Shown in pieces: positions 10,760 to 22,756 of a stretch of DNA of 64,000 nucleotides. Below the pieces are notes generated by a model, which saw only the letters and a program-made list of their open reading frames with translations, did not search any database and was not told the origin of the DNA. Position 1 is the stretch's first letter; the number at the start of each line of letters is the position of its first letter. The DNA comes from Adiantum capillus-veneris. Lineage: Eukaryota > Streptophyta > Polypodiopsida > Polypodiales > Pteridaceae. The translations under genes were made by a program, and so were the position numbers. The stretch spans positions 379,501 through 443,500 of the forward strand of contig CM043963.1 in assembly GCA_014529385.2 (NCBI GenBank), given 5' to 3'.

Positions 10760-11133
10760 TTAAACTAGAAATGATATGTTATTGGGATTGCTACACAAGC
10801 CAAAATAACAACCACCCATAAAATTGAGGAGTTTCCACAATGGCATGTGGAGATGATTCTACGTTCAGCTAAATGTCATACGCGCTCCATAATGACACTT
10901 TGTTCTTGATAGAGAGTCAAATATGGGAATGAAACCATGAAGGATAAGTATAGCCAGGGTACAGAGAGGAAGAGAGAGATAGATAGAGAGAGCGCGCGGG
11001 GGGGGGTCCCTATGTGTAATAGAAAATAATTTTAATATTGTAGCAACATAACTTGGAGCCTTGTGTGCACAATGGCGCGTGAATATCATTCTATTAGTCG
11101 CTAAATCACCCCCGTGTGCCATAATTCCACTTT
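10418..11133. repeat. Simple-repeat-rich spacer: (GA)n, (GT)n
   Basis: Contains (GA)n at about 10424-10479, GA-rich patches to 10660, (TG)n at about 10712-10754 and a GA/GATA patch at 10965-10995 next to GCGCGCGGGGGGG. Between them is unrecognised AT-rich sequence. ORFs here encode only Ser-Leu repeats and are not genes. Confidence 0.85.
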
Positions 11134-11229
11134 CAGAGAGACGGAGAGAGAGATAGATAGATAGATAGATTTTATTATCGTCCTCGGAGGTCAAATATGA
11201 CCTATGGGACCAAAGTTACATGTGATGTA

Positions 11230-14200
11230 GTATGTGTATGGCTGATGAGTGACTCTCGATGCTCCAAAATTGTAGTGATGAGAGTCGCAATGGAGAGCCC
11301 ACACTTTGGCTGGGAGAGGAAAGTGTGTAGGTCTAAGTTATGGCTGAAAATGTGAGAGAAGCAAGTTCGGATGTGATCAAAAGCTTAGCACTCTAGTAGT
11401 GTGTGGTACTCAGACTCTCGAACTTGCAGTGAGCATAATGTGCACAATCGATTTGACTCTTCTCCATTGCCCCAACGCCCTATTTCACATCGAAGGAAAT
11501 GGGAGCTAAGCCGAATTGCTGCGATAGTGCGTATCGCGGACAGGGGAATAGGCTCAAGCATGTAAGTGTGAGTACGGTTTCCTCTCTCAGCGAAGAACAT
11601 GGTTTTGTAGTTGGGGGCAATATAGGTGGTGTAATGTATGAAGCGTGACCCACCGGATTTCTCCCAAGCCGTAATACATTGGCGTTGTAGAAAAGCTTCA
11701 TTCACTTGAGAGTCAATTGAAGCATCATGTAGCAAGTGTAATGCATCCCATCTCCCAAACCACTTCTTTATGTCTTGCACTCAAGATCTTGCTTTTATGC
11801 GTCTTTTGAACTTTTTTGCTTGCTTCCCATGCAATTGTAGGAAGTCGATGTGAGGGGTTTTGACGCATCTTTATCATGTACTCCACAACCCTTTCCATGC
11901 CCATAACCTCAATTGGAAGAGATCCCGACTCAAGAAGTAGGAGCATATATGGTGTTTGTGTCTTAACTTGGAGAAAGTTTGTAAGAAAACGCCTTTGGAC
12001 ATTCTCAAACTCTTTCCAAGTAGACTTTGAGATGCTCCCGCCCCACACTTCAACTCCATAAAGAAGAACCGGTGTCACCAATGCATCAAAAAGATACTTC
12101 TTGAGAACCCAACACTTGATGTTTCCCGCATTACACATGTTCTCAAATGCATAATATGCTCTCTTTCCCGCTTCCAAACGACGCATAGCACATTCATGCC
12201 ACTTGTGATTGGATGGAGCCTCAAGGCCAAGGTACTTAAAGCTCTCAACAACTTCAAGTGTCTCGTTGTTGTACACAATGCATGGCTTCTCCTTATGGTT
12301 GGTTTTCACAAGCATAACCTTTGTTTTGGATTCATTTACAATCAGCCCACTATGCAAGCAAAAGTTCTCAAGGACAACCATAAGCTTTTGTGCATCTTCT
12401 AAAGTGTGTGCTAGAAGCACTACATCATCCGCATACAACAAAAGCATGATTGCCGCATTGCAAATAGTGACCTCTTCAATGCCTTCTTCTTGCATAAAGT
12501 CAAGTACCATTTGTTCCAATTGATCGATGCATAGACCAAAGAGAGTTGGTGACAATGGACATCCTTGTTTAACCCCAATAGTGCTTACAAAAATTTCTGA
12601 AATTTCTCTTCCCATGCGCAATTGACAAATCACCTTCTCATAGATTCGAGAAACCGCAAGCATAAACTCACTTGGCACTTGGAGTTCTTCCATCCTTCTC
12701 CACAAATTGTTACGTGGAATCATATCAAAGGCTTTCTTAAAGTCCACAAAACAACAATACAATCGCTTGCCTTTCAACCGACTTTCCTCCATGAGAACAC
12801 GAAGAGTGACAAGATGATCAATGGTGCTATGGCATCAACGAAAACCCGCTTGTCCCTTTGCACGCTTGTCATTCTCTTCAGCCCAATCACTCAATTTCAT
12901 CTCCATTATGCACCGAAACAACTTTGCCATAAGAGACCCAATCATTATAGTCCGGTAGTTGCTTACATTCTTTACATCCCCTCCTCTATGCAAAGGCTTA
13001 ACCCAATTAGTACTCCAATCATAAGGCATACCATGTTGAAGTGCAAGGTTGAACATATCACACATCCACTCATGGGTAAAATCTCCCGTCCATTTGATCA
13101 TCTCCGGCTTGATACCTTGAAGATCTCCCGCTTTGCGAGTGGCCAACTTTTCAAGCCCACCGCATACATCCTCAATAGTAAAAAAAGACGGCATACATGG
13201 GAGTGAACCATAAAATGGCATTTTTTCAGTATTTTCTTGCTCATATAATTGCCTACAATGTGTGTACATATCCACTAGACTCAAGTTACCAAAATTCTCA
13301 ACCCGCTTGCCTCTCAAGTTTCTCCAAAATCTTCCACATGCATGTGACTTTTCTTGGACTTGAAATTCTTGTTGCATTACTTCCCATCTTCTTCTCTTCT
13401 TTTGAATCAATGCCTTGTATGTATGCAAATGACTTTGATAGTTGTCTTTGTCCATAGTTGCATCAAGCTTTATCAAGGACTTTCGAGCATCTTGACATTA
13501 TTTATCAAACCACCTTTTGCGTGATCTATCTTTGTTGATACCATGGAGATGCTTTATGGCAAAGCATTCTTCCGCACAAGAACAAATAGCTTTCTTGAAA
13601 GCTTCCCATTTAGTTTCCAATGGTGCATCACATTGAAGCTTTGTCATCCATAATTTTTGCTCAACCATTTCAATGTACATTGGTGCCCGTTTGAAATCCA
13701 TACATAGTGATAACTTCTCTTTCCTTTGCCTGAGATTATCATGCTTAGTTGCTTCTCCACATGAAAGGTCATTACATAAGGTGCGATGGTCGGATTCCGG
13801 GGTCCATTGACCAAACATAAAACTCTTTATGTGATACATGATGGCTTCAGAGAGTAGCATATAGTCAATCACACTATCCCCATTATGTCTTCTACATGTA
13901 AATCCATTGGTTCCACTCCACAAAGATACACCATTGGCAATGAGCATACCCGTGCTATTACACATGTGTAAAAGTAACTTTCCATAGTGATCCGGATCTT
14001 TCTCATCCATTGAAGTACGATCATACAAGTGAACTTCCTCCAACTCCCTTGAAATGTATGGCATATCAAATTGTTGAGTATCATGTTGCAATGTTTTTGT
14101 GCGAGCATTCATATCCCCAAATACAATAACATCACCTTCACCTTTGAAATAAGCAATGTCCTCTTCCAAATCAAAAAATGGTTGATCTCTATCCATGCAA

Positions 14201-14583
14201 GCATAAAAGGGAGAATCATGATGAGGAATGTAGGAACCGGCTACAAAAATGGGTGCTCTTTTTGGTGTCATAATTTTCAGCCATACATAACGTTTGTACT
14301 TGTCATCTTTCACAATTGATACAAAATCTTCCAATCCTTTCTTAACCATACATGCTAACCCTCCTTGTCCTCTTCGTTGCTTGAGATTCTTTGACCACAT
14401 CAATGAATGTACATTGTAATCCTCCAAGCCGTTCATCCTTTGTGTATCATGCTCCCAAGTTTCAACAAGAAGTACAACATCGGATTTTCTTGTTAGTTCA
14501 TCAATGCCAACCCCCGCATTCCATGGGTATCCATTACAATTCCAAAAGCATATTTTCAATTGTAACTCGGTCTCATAGGTCAC
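11230..14583 (-). pseudogene. LINE-2 ORF2 (endonuclease and reverse transcriptase), inactive
   Basis: The N-terminal endonuclease shows FWNCNGYPWNAG, VETWEHD, FGDMNART and SDHRTL. RT shows FVDFKKAFDMIPR, GVKQGCPLSPTLFG and YADDVVLLA. The C-terminus has CTLCSLQVRESEYHTLLEC. The start codon is GTG where LINE-3 has ATG. In-frame stops at 13498-13500, 12835-12837 and 11385-11387 and a frameshift near 11780 inactivate it. Otherwise the frame is continuous. Confidence 0.9.
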
Positions 14584-14589
14584 GCATCC

Positions 14590-15538
14590 CTATTTGCTTG
14601 AGAGACTTGCCTCCTCCTTGGGCACATTTTCTTCATGAGAGATCTCCTTGTTTTTATTATTCTTTTCCTCATATGCCTTGCGACGCATATTTTGTTGCTT
14701 AATAGTGCGATCTTCACATACAAAACATTTTGTATCCCTCAAATAGATCCAACTATTATCAAGGATAATCTTTCGCTTGGTCTCATCCGGCATGGTGCAT
14801 ACAATTGGCCGTTCTCCCGAGCGAGGAGCTCCTTGCTTCCCCACTCTATGTGCTCCATAGACCATAACTCCAGACATGCCAAAGTGGGTTTTGAAGAAAT
14901 CTTCAATAACAATGGCAAGAGAAGGAGGTCTCTAACTTATCTTCGGGAATTCCACGAATAACAATGTTCTTGGAACGTCGCTCCCGTTCCTTCAACTCCT
15001 CCACATCCACATTCTCAACATTCTTTGTTTGAACCATAGCTTGCATGAGTGAGGAATTAGAAACCACATTGCTACCAAATACATCAGCCCAAGACTTGTT
15101 TGTGCATATATTTTTCATGTCGTATACATCCCGGCTCATAGTGTCAAATTTCTCCTCTTTCAATACATGGTCATGCTCTACTTTGCTCATCCGCTCCTTC
15201 AAAGCATTCAAGTCCACAAGAGAACGTTTACATTCCTTGACTTCCTCTTCAAGTTGCATCAAACGTGTTGTTTGCATCTCAAGTGTCCTCTTGAGATTCT
15301 CATTCTCAACCACAAGTACCCTTAGTGTACCATTCTCCATTGCAAGTGCTCGTAAGTCTTCGCCTTGTTTGTTTACGGTCTCTTGCAATGATACCAAGTA
15401 CGCCATGATCATGGTTTCCGATGTCGTTGGTTGGGTGGTTGTGTTGCTATCTCCACACTTAGGAGATTTTGGATCATTTTCCACAATGGTTGTGGACCTT
15501 GTTGAAGAAGAAGAACCCTTGCGAGTGCCGGAAGACAT
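14590..15538 (-). pseudogene. LINE-2 ORF1 (L1 ORF1p-like RNA-binding protein), frameshifted
   Basis: The ATG at 15538 begins MSSGTRKGSSSSTRSTTIVE. A Ser/Thr-rich N-terminus is followed by a long heptad-like coiled coil (about residues 50-140, many Leu/Glu). Then comes RRSKNIVIRGIPE, an RRM first strand as in L1 ORF1p, and after a frameshift near 14880-14935 HRVGKQGAPRSGERPIVCTM and RRKAYEEK as in the L1 ORF1 C-terminal domain. There is no zinc knuckle. The function expected from the family is RNA chaperoning in the LINE particle. Confidence 0.82.
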
Positions 15539-16270
15539 TGTATGTGTGACATTTATTGTGTTGTGTTCATACCAACTCCTCCTGCTTGCAGATACATAAA
15601 AAGACTATTGCACGTATATGGAAGGCTATGTGGAAATCTAGAGCTCTAAAGGTCAAAAATTAAGGAAGTCACGGTGCCTTTACAGACGGATAGAGAGTCA
15701 TGTGGATGGAGAGGCCTCCTCCATGCTGAGTATATACTGCAGAGCTTTTTTGCACTAAAGCCATTCATGTCAAAGGTATGCATTTTGCACAACATTACTA
15801 TGACATTGTGATAGTTTGGACAAAATGTGTCTCAGTTCCTTTTTGTTTTTGTTTTGTCTTTTGAAAAGTGCATTGGAGAAGTACACCGTAGAGTATTTAC
15901 AACAATACCATGCCACCCAGCATCTTCTTGCGATTTCACATCTCGTGAGCATGGATGTAGAACAAACCCTATTGGATGAACACATTGTAGAGTTAGCGAT
16001 GACTGCTGATGGACTGCAACAACAAATTCCATAAGGATATCTGAGAAAGGATATGAGCAATAGGAGGAAGGGACTTTTGAGAAGAGAAATGATGTAGAGG
16101 GAGAGTTTGACAAGGAGAAAAGTCCAAATGAGGGGAATCCCACACAAAATCAAGGTCACACAAATCGAGCGGGTGACAAAGAAATAAATGTTGAAACTCC
16201 CTCTAGGCTTGGAGGGTTTTAGAAGGAAGAAGTTTATGTAGAGGGAGGGGTTAAGAAAGAACGCTCTAAC
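15539..16270. other. Low-copy-looking sequence, possible exon
   Basis: No transposon motif is visible. An open stretch at about 15870-16034 (plus) reads ALEKYTVEYLQQYHATQHLL and is preceded by a pyrimidine-rich tract ending AAAAG. It could be an exon of the decayed gene that continues at 16271-17127, but I cannot assign it. Confidence 0.3.
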
Positions 16271-17127
16271 CCTGAAGCAGAGCATACCTTTGCCACACCT
16301 CCAGTTGTTGAACTTGAAAATCAAGAGTCATTTATGCCTGACACACTAGAAGAAAATCAAGAGTCATTTATGCCGGACAAACAAATCATAGCACATTAGA
16401 AGAAAATGCAGGTGCAATGGAGCCCTCAACACTAGAGACATTATAGTCTCAAACAACAAAAAAACAAGAGAAGAAGCTCGAGGATGTCAACACTGGATAA
16501 GACAACCTCGACGAAAGGCAAACCCAGTATGGACCTTTGCTAGACATTGACATGATTGTTCGGATAATAACCAATGTAAAAGAATATGAAAGTCAACCTA
16601 TTGTCTAACTACTTATTTAATTTACAAAATGTTTGCAGAGACTAATTATTTTGGACGTCAATGGATTGCTATTGTTTCAAGAGCCGTATGATCCCCACGA
16701 AGAAGTTGTCAACTTGCGCACCTTTAGGATAGGTGGTCCCAGAGCCATTATACATCCAAGAACCAATAAATTTATACAATTTCTACTTCCAAGGTTTCGG
16801 GTTGCGATATGGTCCTCTATGCTACAAAGAAACCTCAATCCCCTTGTAAATATGGTTTGCATCGTAGCGGGAATCAAACATTTGCAATTTGATTTTTTGT
16901 ATTCACATAAGGAGTGTGTTTACATTGAAGGCCACTGCCACCCTACCAGAACAAATGTATTGCTATTCTATAAATGTTTTTTTCAAATCCATGTCACATA
17001 TGATGATATCAACACTTTGTTCATAGATGACACACCCCATAAGAGCTTGCTAAATCCATAGGGCACCACTCTTTTCTCACCCTCATTTGAAGTTCATGAG
17101 CATGACTTTTATCTAGAGAATATTTAG
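16271..17127 (+). pseudogene. FCP1/NIF-type HAD phosphatase domain gene fragment
   Basis: After a 3' splice site (TTTGCAG, ending at 16638) the frame reads RLIILDVNGLLLFQ, FRVAIWSSMLQRN and LFIDDTPHKSLLNP, then after a TAG at 17059-17061 GTTLFSPSFEVHEHDFYLEN. LDxNG, WSS and IDD-P-K are hallmarks of the plant FCP1-homology (NIF) proteins of the HAD superfamily, which include RNA polymerase II CTD phosphatases. A GT at 16576 gives a possible 63-bp intron. The upstream exon-like part is acidic with repeated NQESFMPD units and carries stops. Probably a decayed host gene; the domain call is good, gene structure uncertain. Confidence 0.65.
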
Positions 17128-17275
17128 ATCCCTTATCTCTAGAATTTGTATTTGAGCCCATTCACTGTTTCAAAATTTGTACTTACAAATACTCTCCAAA
17201 ATGCTAGTTATCTGAATTAATATGATTCTTTGTACTTCTCAATGTGGTGCCATAAAAATGTGTGTGTGTGTGTGT

Positions 17276-17331
<56 letters not shown>

Positions 17332-17528
17332 ACATCAAACTCTTCATATGTTGTTCCAAATATACAATAATCACACTTCCAGCTAACAAAGGGGTAGAGG
17401 TAGTGAGACATACCTCATCTTACAATTGAAATAAAGATATAACCAAATTGTGAGAATCATCTCACAATCGAAACAAAGATTTAAATTGCAAGAAAGGTTG
17501 GATGGAAGTCATTAATATAGAGTCATTC
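17128..17528. other. Spacer with (TG)n and (GA)n microsatellite
   Basis: Contains TG repeats at about 17260-17275 and (GA)n at 17280-17328. The rest is AT-rich with no motif I recognise. Confidence 0.7.
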
Positions 17529-18953
17529 AAGTTATATTGGCACAACTTGGACTCGGCCAATTAGCTCTCTACAGACAATCTCTTTTTCCCTTCGTTGCAT
17601 TACTTTGCATCCACCAATTAAGAAATAGAACTGCGAGGGCTCGTTCTCTATGATCTTGTCCACGATGTTGTGCCGAAGTTGCAAAAGGTTGCATTGATCT
17701 CTTATTGTGACCACTGTCACAAGGTTGGGCTCTTTGTCCAATACCTCCACATCTATGACACCATTGTTCTTGAGGACTACCGACTCTTGATCAATAGGAA
17801 TTAACTTAGAGTAGCCTACAACAATTTGAGAGCACTGGTATGAGAACAAGATGAGAAGGGATTGTGTGATGACCACCAAAGCTTCAAGTGCATCCCTTCA
17901 ATGTATGTCGTCCACCTCTTTAACATACCACCCTCTATCAAGAAGCTTGTCATAGAAGCAAGCATCTAGAGATTTACATACCAGCATTGTCTTTGCAACA
18001 TGTATGTGGCAGGTGTGAAATAGTTCCACAAATAAACTTATAGGACAAAAATTAGCAATATTTACCAATTTAGTGGCCACTAAATTTCATAGGGACCTCT
18101 GCACATCCCTAAACAACTTGCTTCTGAGAGCTTCACACATTGTGGTGTTCGGGACTCGCCAGTCAATACAGCTCCAATTGGTAGGGAGAGAGAGCTTAAC
18201 CAGAGTACCTTTTGTATTTTTTTGGTTCAGCTGGTGGAAATTCTCTAGGAAGAAAATTTCCTCATCTACTCTTGCTAGTGTTTCCATCATATTGTAAAAC
18301 ACCAATGTCAACGTGGATTACAGAGATGAGACCTATAATACACTCCACTGGCTCCCATTCCTCATATGATGAAGGATAGACATCTGCAATTGCAACAACA
18401 AAATGTAATAAACCACCTAGTCTAACTACTGAAACGAATGAAGAACTTATGAGAACTTGATCTGTAGACCTCTGTTAATATTGTTCTACATCTTCAAGAA
18501 GAGAAATAAATTAAGAGAACAGTAAGGTCTAAAAGAAAGAATATCTAGATGGAAGGCTAGAACACACTTACACTTGTATCAAGGATGATAAGCCAATGAG
18601 ACATCTCCGCCATTAGAAATCACATCGGAGTGATTATAGACATGCTGTACCAAAACCTTCTTAATAGATTTCTTGCCCACCTCCACTTTGAAATCCAGCA
18701 CTTTTGGTCTCCATGCTGAACAAAATAGATTTTCTATTGAGGATCTGTTCCTCCTTCTTGGTTTCATAAGAACCCAAGAACCTTTGTATATTGTCTTTTG
18801 TTGCCATTGACTATCTATATTGATGGAGTTTGAGATAGTGATAGAGCTTATGGTTCTACTTGGTCTACTTGGGAGACTAATGGTGAGACTCGCTAGGGAG
18901 AGAGAACCACAACCCCTAGAGCTATTAGGGTGGGAAGAAGAAGAAGAAACCAT
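17529..18953 (-). pseudogene. Unrecognised multi-exon gene-like locus, probably decayed
   Basis: Minus-strand coding-like stretches lie in order: 18953-18579 (starts in good context, GCCATGG, with a Ser-rich N-terminus, then WVLMKPRRRNRSS and a Lys/Val-rich part); a stretch beginning after a 3' splice-like TTGCAG at about 18385 (DVYPSSYEEWEPVECIIGL); 18311-18087; 18080-17898; and 17879-17532 (IENEPSQFYFLIGGCKVM near the end). A strong donor GTAAGT lies near 18563, but a TGA precedes it in frame. I do not recognise the family. A damaged low-copy host gene is the simplest reading. Confidence 0.35.
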
Positions 18954-19774
18954 GGCTCTTTCTGAGTGGTAGAAGAAAGCGTGAAATTGCTTCCAATGGA
19001 GGAAAATTCAGTTTTGAATGCTTGGTTAATGGAGCAAGAGCTTTTGGTGGCAGGAGTAAGATACATTATCATAGTTGTCTTTCAGTACCATAACTAGATT
19101 CAAAACTTGGGCCCACATATAGATACCTTAAACACCATAAAAATGAGGTTTTACCTCATGTTTCTTCTCTTTCTTTTTCATTTTTTGATTTATTTCTTCC
19201 TATTTGTACGTTATCTTGGCTTGTTGTTCATTGGATGCGCCTCCTTTTCTCTTTCCTCAAGAAGGCCCTCCAAATGACCTCCCAAATTCCCTAATGCCAA
19301 TTTCCTATCAAGCTTGTGGGCAATTTCTATTGGTGATTCATTCTTTGAGTCAAATTGGTCACAATCCTTTGAGACACTACCAATTTGGATGTCATTCAGG
19401 TCTTCACCTTTTATGTCATCAGAGAGTATATGCAATCCACAACATAATTATTGATGCAATTTGAGGCGCTTCATCCCCCTCAAGTATTACCCAAGTTTCT
19501 CATCTATTTTCCCAAGTGTTTGTGGTTGTTGCTAGGTTTATCTAGTTGGCCTTGTTTGATCCAAACATTCTTGGCAAGACAACCATATAAGGTGAGCCCT
19601 TCCCCATGTTTGTCTTCTTCTTACAATTATAACCATACTATAGTGGGGTTGAGTGAATTGTGGTGTCAAATCGATTGTCAATTATATTTTTTCCCCTAGA
19701 GGATGTGTTTGACCATTTACAAGATCGGCTCAAATGAAAAATTCTTGGAGCTATAAGTAAACATGGTTTTTAGA

Positions 19775-20060
19775 CTAGTCATGCAGCACCATTTTTTCCT
19801 CCCTCATGAAAGGACGTCCTAAAATTATCTCATATGACATAGGATTCTTAGAGAAATCCATAACAATGAATGTATGTCTAAACTTGTGTCCAAGGGCTTT
19901 GACATTGAGATATTTTAGCATTCCAATAGGTTTCACAATGGTCCCAACGGCCATTTTTTCCACTATTTTCGTGACTTTGAGGTGAGGCCTTCCCATAGAC
20001 TCTCAAAAGTTTTTATTCACAATGTTGATCCCATCAGCACCATCAAGGATTTCCTTCATA
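19775..20060 (-). pseudogene. Relic aspartic protease
   Basis: MGRPHLKVTKIVEKMAVGTI, HTFIVMDFSKNPMSYEIILG and RPFMREEKMVLHD match the Gypsy-2 first protease, including the GRPF that is mutated to a stop there. The catalytic loop reads as a degraded DGADGINIV. Confidence 0.75.
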
Positions 20061-21174
20061 GTTAATACTTTAATAGTGATTGGTAGGCTCGTATTAGATT
20101 CATCACCTTCAAAGTTTTGTCCCAACTTGTTAACATGCATTTCAATAATAGATATTTCATCTAGTTTGATTTGTGGATCCAAGCATTCCTCATTAGGAAA
20201 AGTTTGGACTCAAAAATGGGCCTTGTAAGAATTGTTGATGTGGCATAGCTTTCAAAAAGTGGGGATCGACAAATTTTTTTGCAAATAAGATCCAAACTTG
20301 TCAGAGGTTGGATATTTAGAATCTACTCTTCAAATGCTATCTATTGATATATAGCATGCATGTATCGGACATTGCCTTCATGTAGATCTAGAAAAAGGTG
20401 ATTTTAGATTACCGTAATGGTAACAAAACCTGGCTGGTGATTTGAAAAAAAATGGCATAACATTCATAGAAGTCATCCAAACTTTTCGGACCTTGGCTCT
20501 TTAGAATCCATTTTTCATGAACTTTCCAATGATAGGTCATATCATGGGGTTCTAAGCAATATTTAGAGGGGTCTACCGGGTTGCTTTCTTTTGTACAACT
20601 TTGAAGATGTGGCACTCTTAAAAGGCCCAAAAATGAGTTCAAAATTTTCCTAATGCCTCAGTTGGAATTGCATTTGCCTATAAATTGTGACATTTCGAAT
20701 TGTTGTTCTACATTGAGAAATATCTAAAGAGTGAGGAATAGCTCAAGATCTTCATACAATTTAGACATGATAATAGTTCTTACTTTAGAAGCCATGAAAT
20801 CTGTTAATTTGGCAATATTCAATGGCATGTTTTGAGGTTCTATTTTGGACCTAAGTTTGGTGAAGATGGGATATCCACTTATTTGATGGGATCAAGTATT
20901 CCCTCACTAAACACTCGCTTAAGAAAATGTATATGCCAAGTTTGTGACGTGTTACAGTCACTTTCTTCCGAGATGATACTAGGTATGGCTAATGGTAATT
21001 TATGGTCTTTGTGAGATTTAAGTTGTGTGGAAAACACTATGTTCATAATCTTGACCTGCCCGGGTTCTAGCTTTGGTTTCCTTTGAGTCTCCTCTACTAG
21101 GATTCTTAAGTGCTTAACTCGGTCAATCTTTTATATAGGTTTTGGGTACTATTAGTATACCTACAATGACCACC

Positions 21175-21830
21175 TGTTAGTTTTTCCCACCATAATGTAT
21201 GGGGCATAGTTTTAAGGCCCCCACATGAGGAGAAGCCAAAAGTGCACAAATATTTGGTGGATTCTAGCTCACACACTGATTAGGCCTTTTATTGTGATAG
21301 TGGATGGTAGAGATAAAATCATACGTGAGAAAAATAACTTGTCAAAAGTAAGAAATTCATGACTAATTGAGAAAAAACACTTGCTAAAATATTCATTTTT
21401 ACCCAAATATCTTGGCTGGACGGTGTCCGAAAAGTGACAAAGATGGCCGAGCAGTGGCCAATGGCTCATGGTTGACATGCAATGGTTGATGATTGAGTTC
21501 TACTTGGACTTGTCTAGAAAAGGGCGGTGACACACATGGGTGCATGGTTGGTTGTCTCTCATGAGAGAGGGAATCCCATAGAGGCCCTTTTAGCTCTCTA
21601 CAAGGAGTCCATCTCCATGAACCATTGTACATATCCATTGAAGGATAAAGAGCCCCTCATTATTTCACCTAATTGCTCTAGTTTTCTATATTGCCATCTA
21701 AACTCTACCTTAAGAGCATATGGGTGGATGATGCCATCATTTTATAATAGTGCTAATCTAATTTTTTAATTTTCCACTAATCTACTTTGCATCATATCTC
21801 TCTCTACTCTCCTTGCAACAAGATCCTATT
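21175..21830 (+). repeat. Diverged solo-LTR-like block similar to the Copia-2 LTR
   Basis: Starts TGTTAG and shares with the Copia-2 LTR a run of landmarks in order: TTTTAAGGCCCCCA, GAGAAGCCA, CTTGTCTAGAAAAGGGCGG, CACACATGGG, GTCTCTCATGAGAGAGGG and GGCCCTTTTAG. The right end is uncertain. It splits the Ty3 relic, so it inserted after that element. No internal coding region is attached. Confidence 0.5.
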
Positions 21831-21974
21831 TTGTCTTTCATTTCTTATAAGTAGCTCCCCATCTTATTTGTGGTTTCCTTGGGTTTTAGCCCTTGTGGCT
21901 CCTTCAAGAGGTTCTTTCATTTTATATTATCCTTGAGACACACGTTGAATTGTTTGGTTTCCTTATGTCCTCCT

Positions 21975-22613
21975 CTAGTGGTGTCCTTGCTTCACTTCCT
22001 CTCGTGGTGGTAATCCCCATTGGATCTTTCCTTCATGAGATGCTTGTCTCATTTCCATGTTCTCAATTGAATCTATATCATCCTTAGGATCCTTCAAATA
22101 AACAAGGTCATCACCAGTTCCTATGTTAGTTTTTGAGCTACGTTTTGAATTTGTAGCTTTTAGCAATCTCTTCCTTTGTGTTCTCTTCTTCCTTACTTGG
22201 GAAATTGATGCAACATATCTCTCCTCAATGACATAATTTTGATTTTGGAGCATTGGTCGTGTAAGTACATTTATTGGTACTATAGGTGTAGCTTGTGGTG
22301 TCCCATTGGTAATCTCAATTAAGTTCAATGGTGCAATCTTTGGTGTGTTTGGGTTATTGGGACATTGGGAAATCAAATGAACTATGCAAAAAAATTACAC
22401 ATAAGTATATGGCATTGTAGATGTGCTCCCTTGACTTCTTTGCACTACTGTAGCATTTATTTAAATTCTAAGAGGACACTCAGTTACACAATGTGGTCCA
22501 CTACATGTGTAGCATTGAAAGGGCGGTCTCCTACTAGTAGTGATGTTTATGTCTTGGCCTCTTACTACAAGGGCATCCACTTGACATACATGCTTGACTT
22601 GTCCCCAAGGGTC
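21975..22613 (-). pseudogene. Relic gag, nucleocapsid region
   Basis: Minus-strand frames give VKHVCQVDALVVRGQDIN, the knuckle CYTCSGPHCVTECP, then ISQCPNNPNTPKIAPLNLIE and KTNIGTGDDLVYLKDPKDD. These correspond closely to Gypsy-2 (CYECGGPHRAAECP, IAQCPYNPNAPKITPLNLVE, TNVGTGDDPVYMNDLEDD). The gag resumes at 24296 beyond the TRIM-like insertion. Confidence 0.8.
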
Positions 22614-22756
22614 TGTAGAGCACGCACGAAAGCGAATGGTGTAATATTTCATGATTCACACAATGAAAAGAACCCTTTCAATAGGTTATCATAAGCCTTA
22701 CAATGGCATTTACAAGGTGTTCAAACGTGTCCGCCCAAGTTAGACTCACCCCAACA
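22614..22756 (-). repeat. TRIM-like element 3' LTR (143 bp, internally deleted)
   Basis: Same TG...CA ends as the 5' LTR. It lacks the GA-rich middle seen at about 24115-24180. Confidence 0.85.

Larger units (their letters stand above)
11134..15538 (-). mobile_element. LINE-2: nearly full-length but inactivated L1-type LINE
   Basis: Carries ORF1 (15538-14590), a 6-base gap, ORF2 (14583 to about 11230) and a 3' tail of GATA/GA repeats (11134-11170 on plus). The layout matches LINE-3 throughout. Sequence divergence from LINE-3 is clear but modest, and both ORFs are broken, so it is an older copy of a related subfamily. The 5' UTR beyond 15538 is not delimited. Confidence 0.9.
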
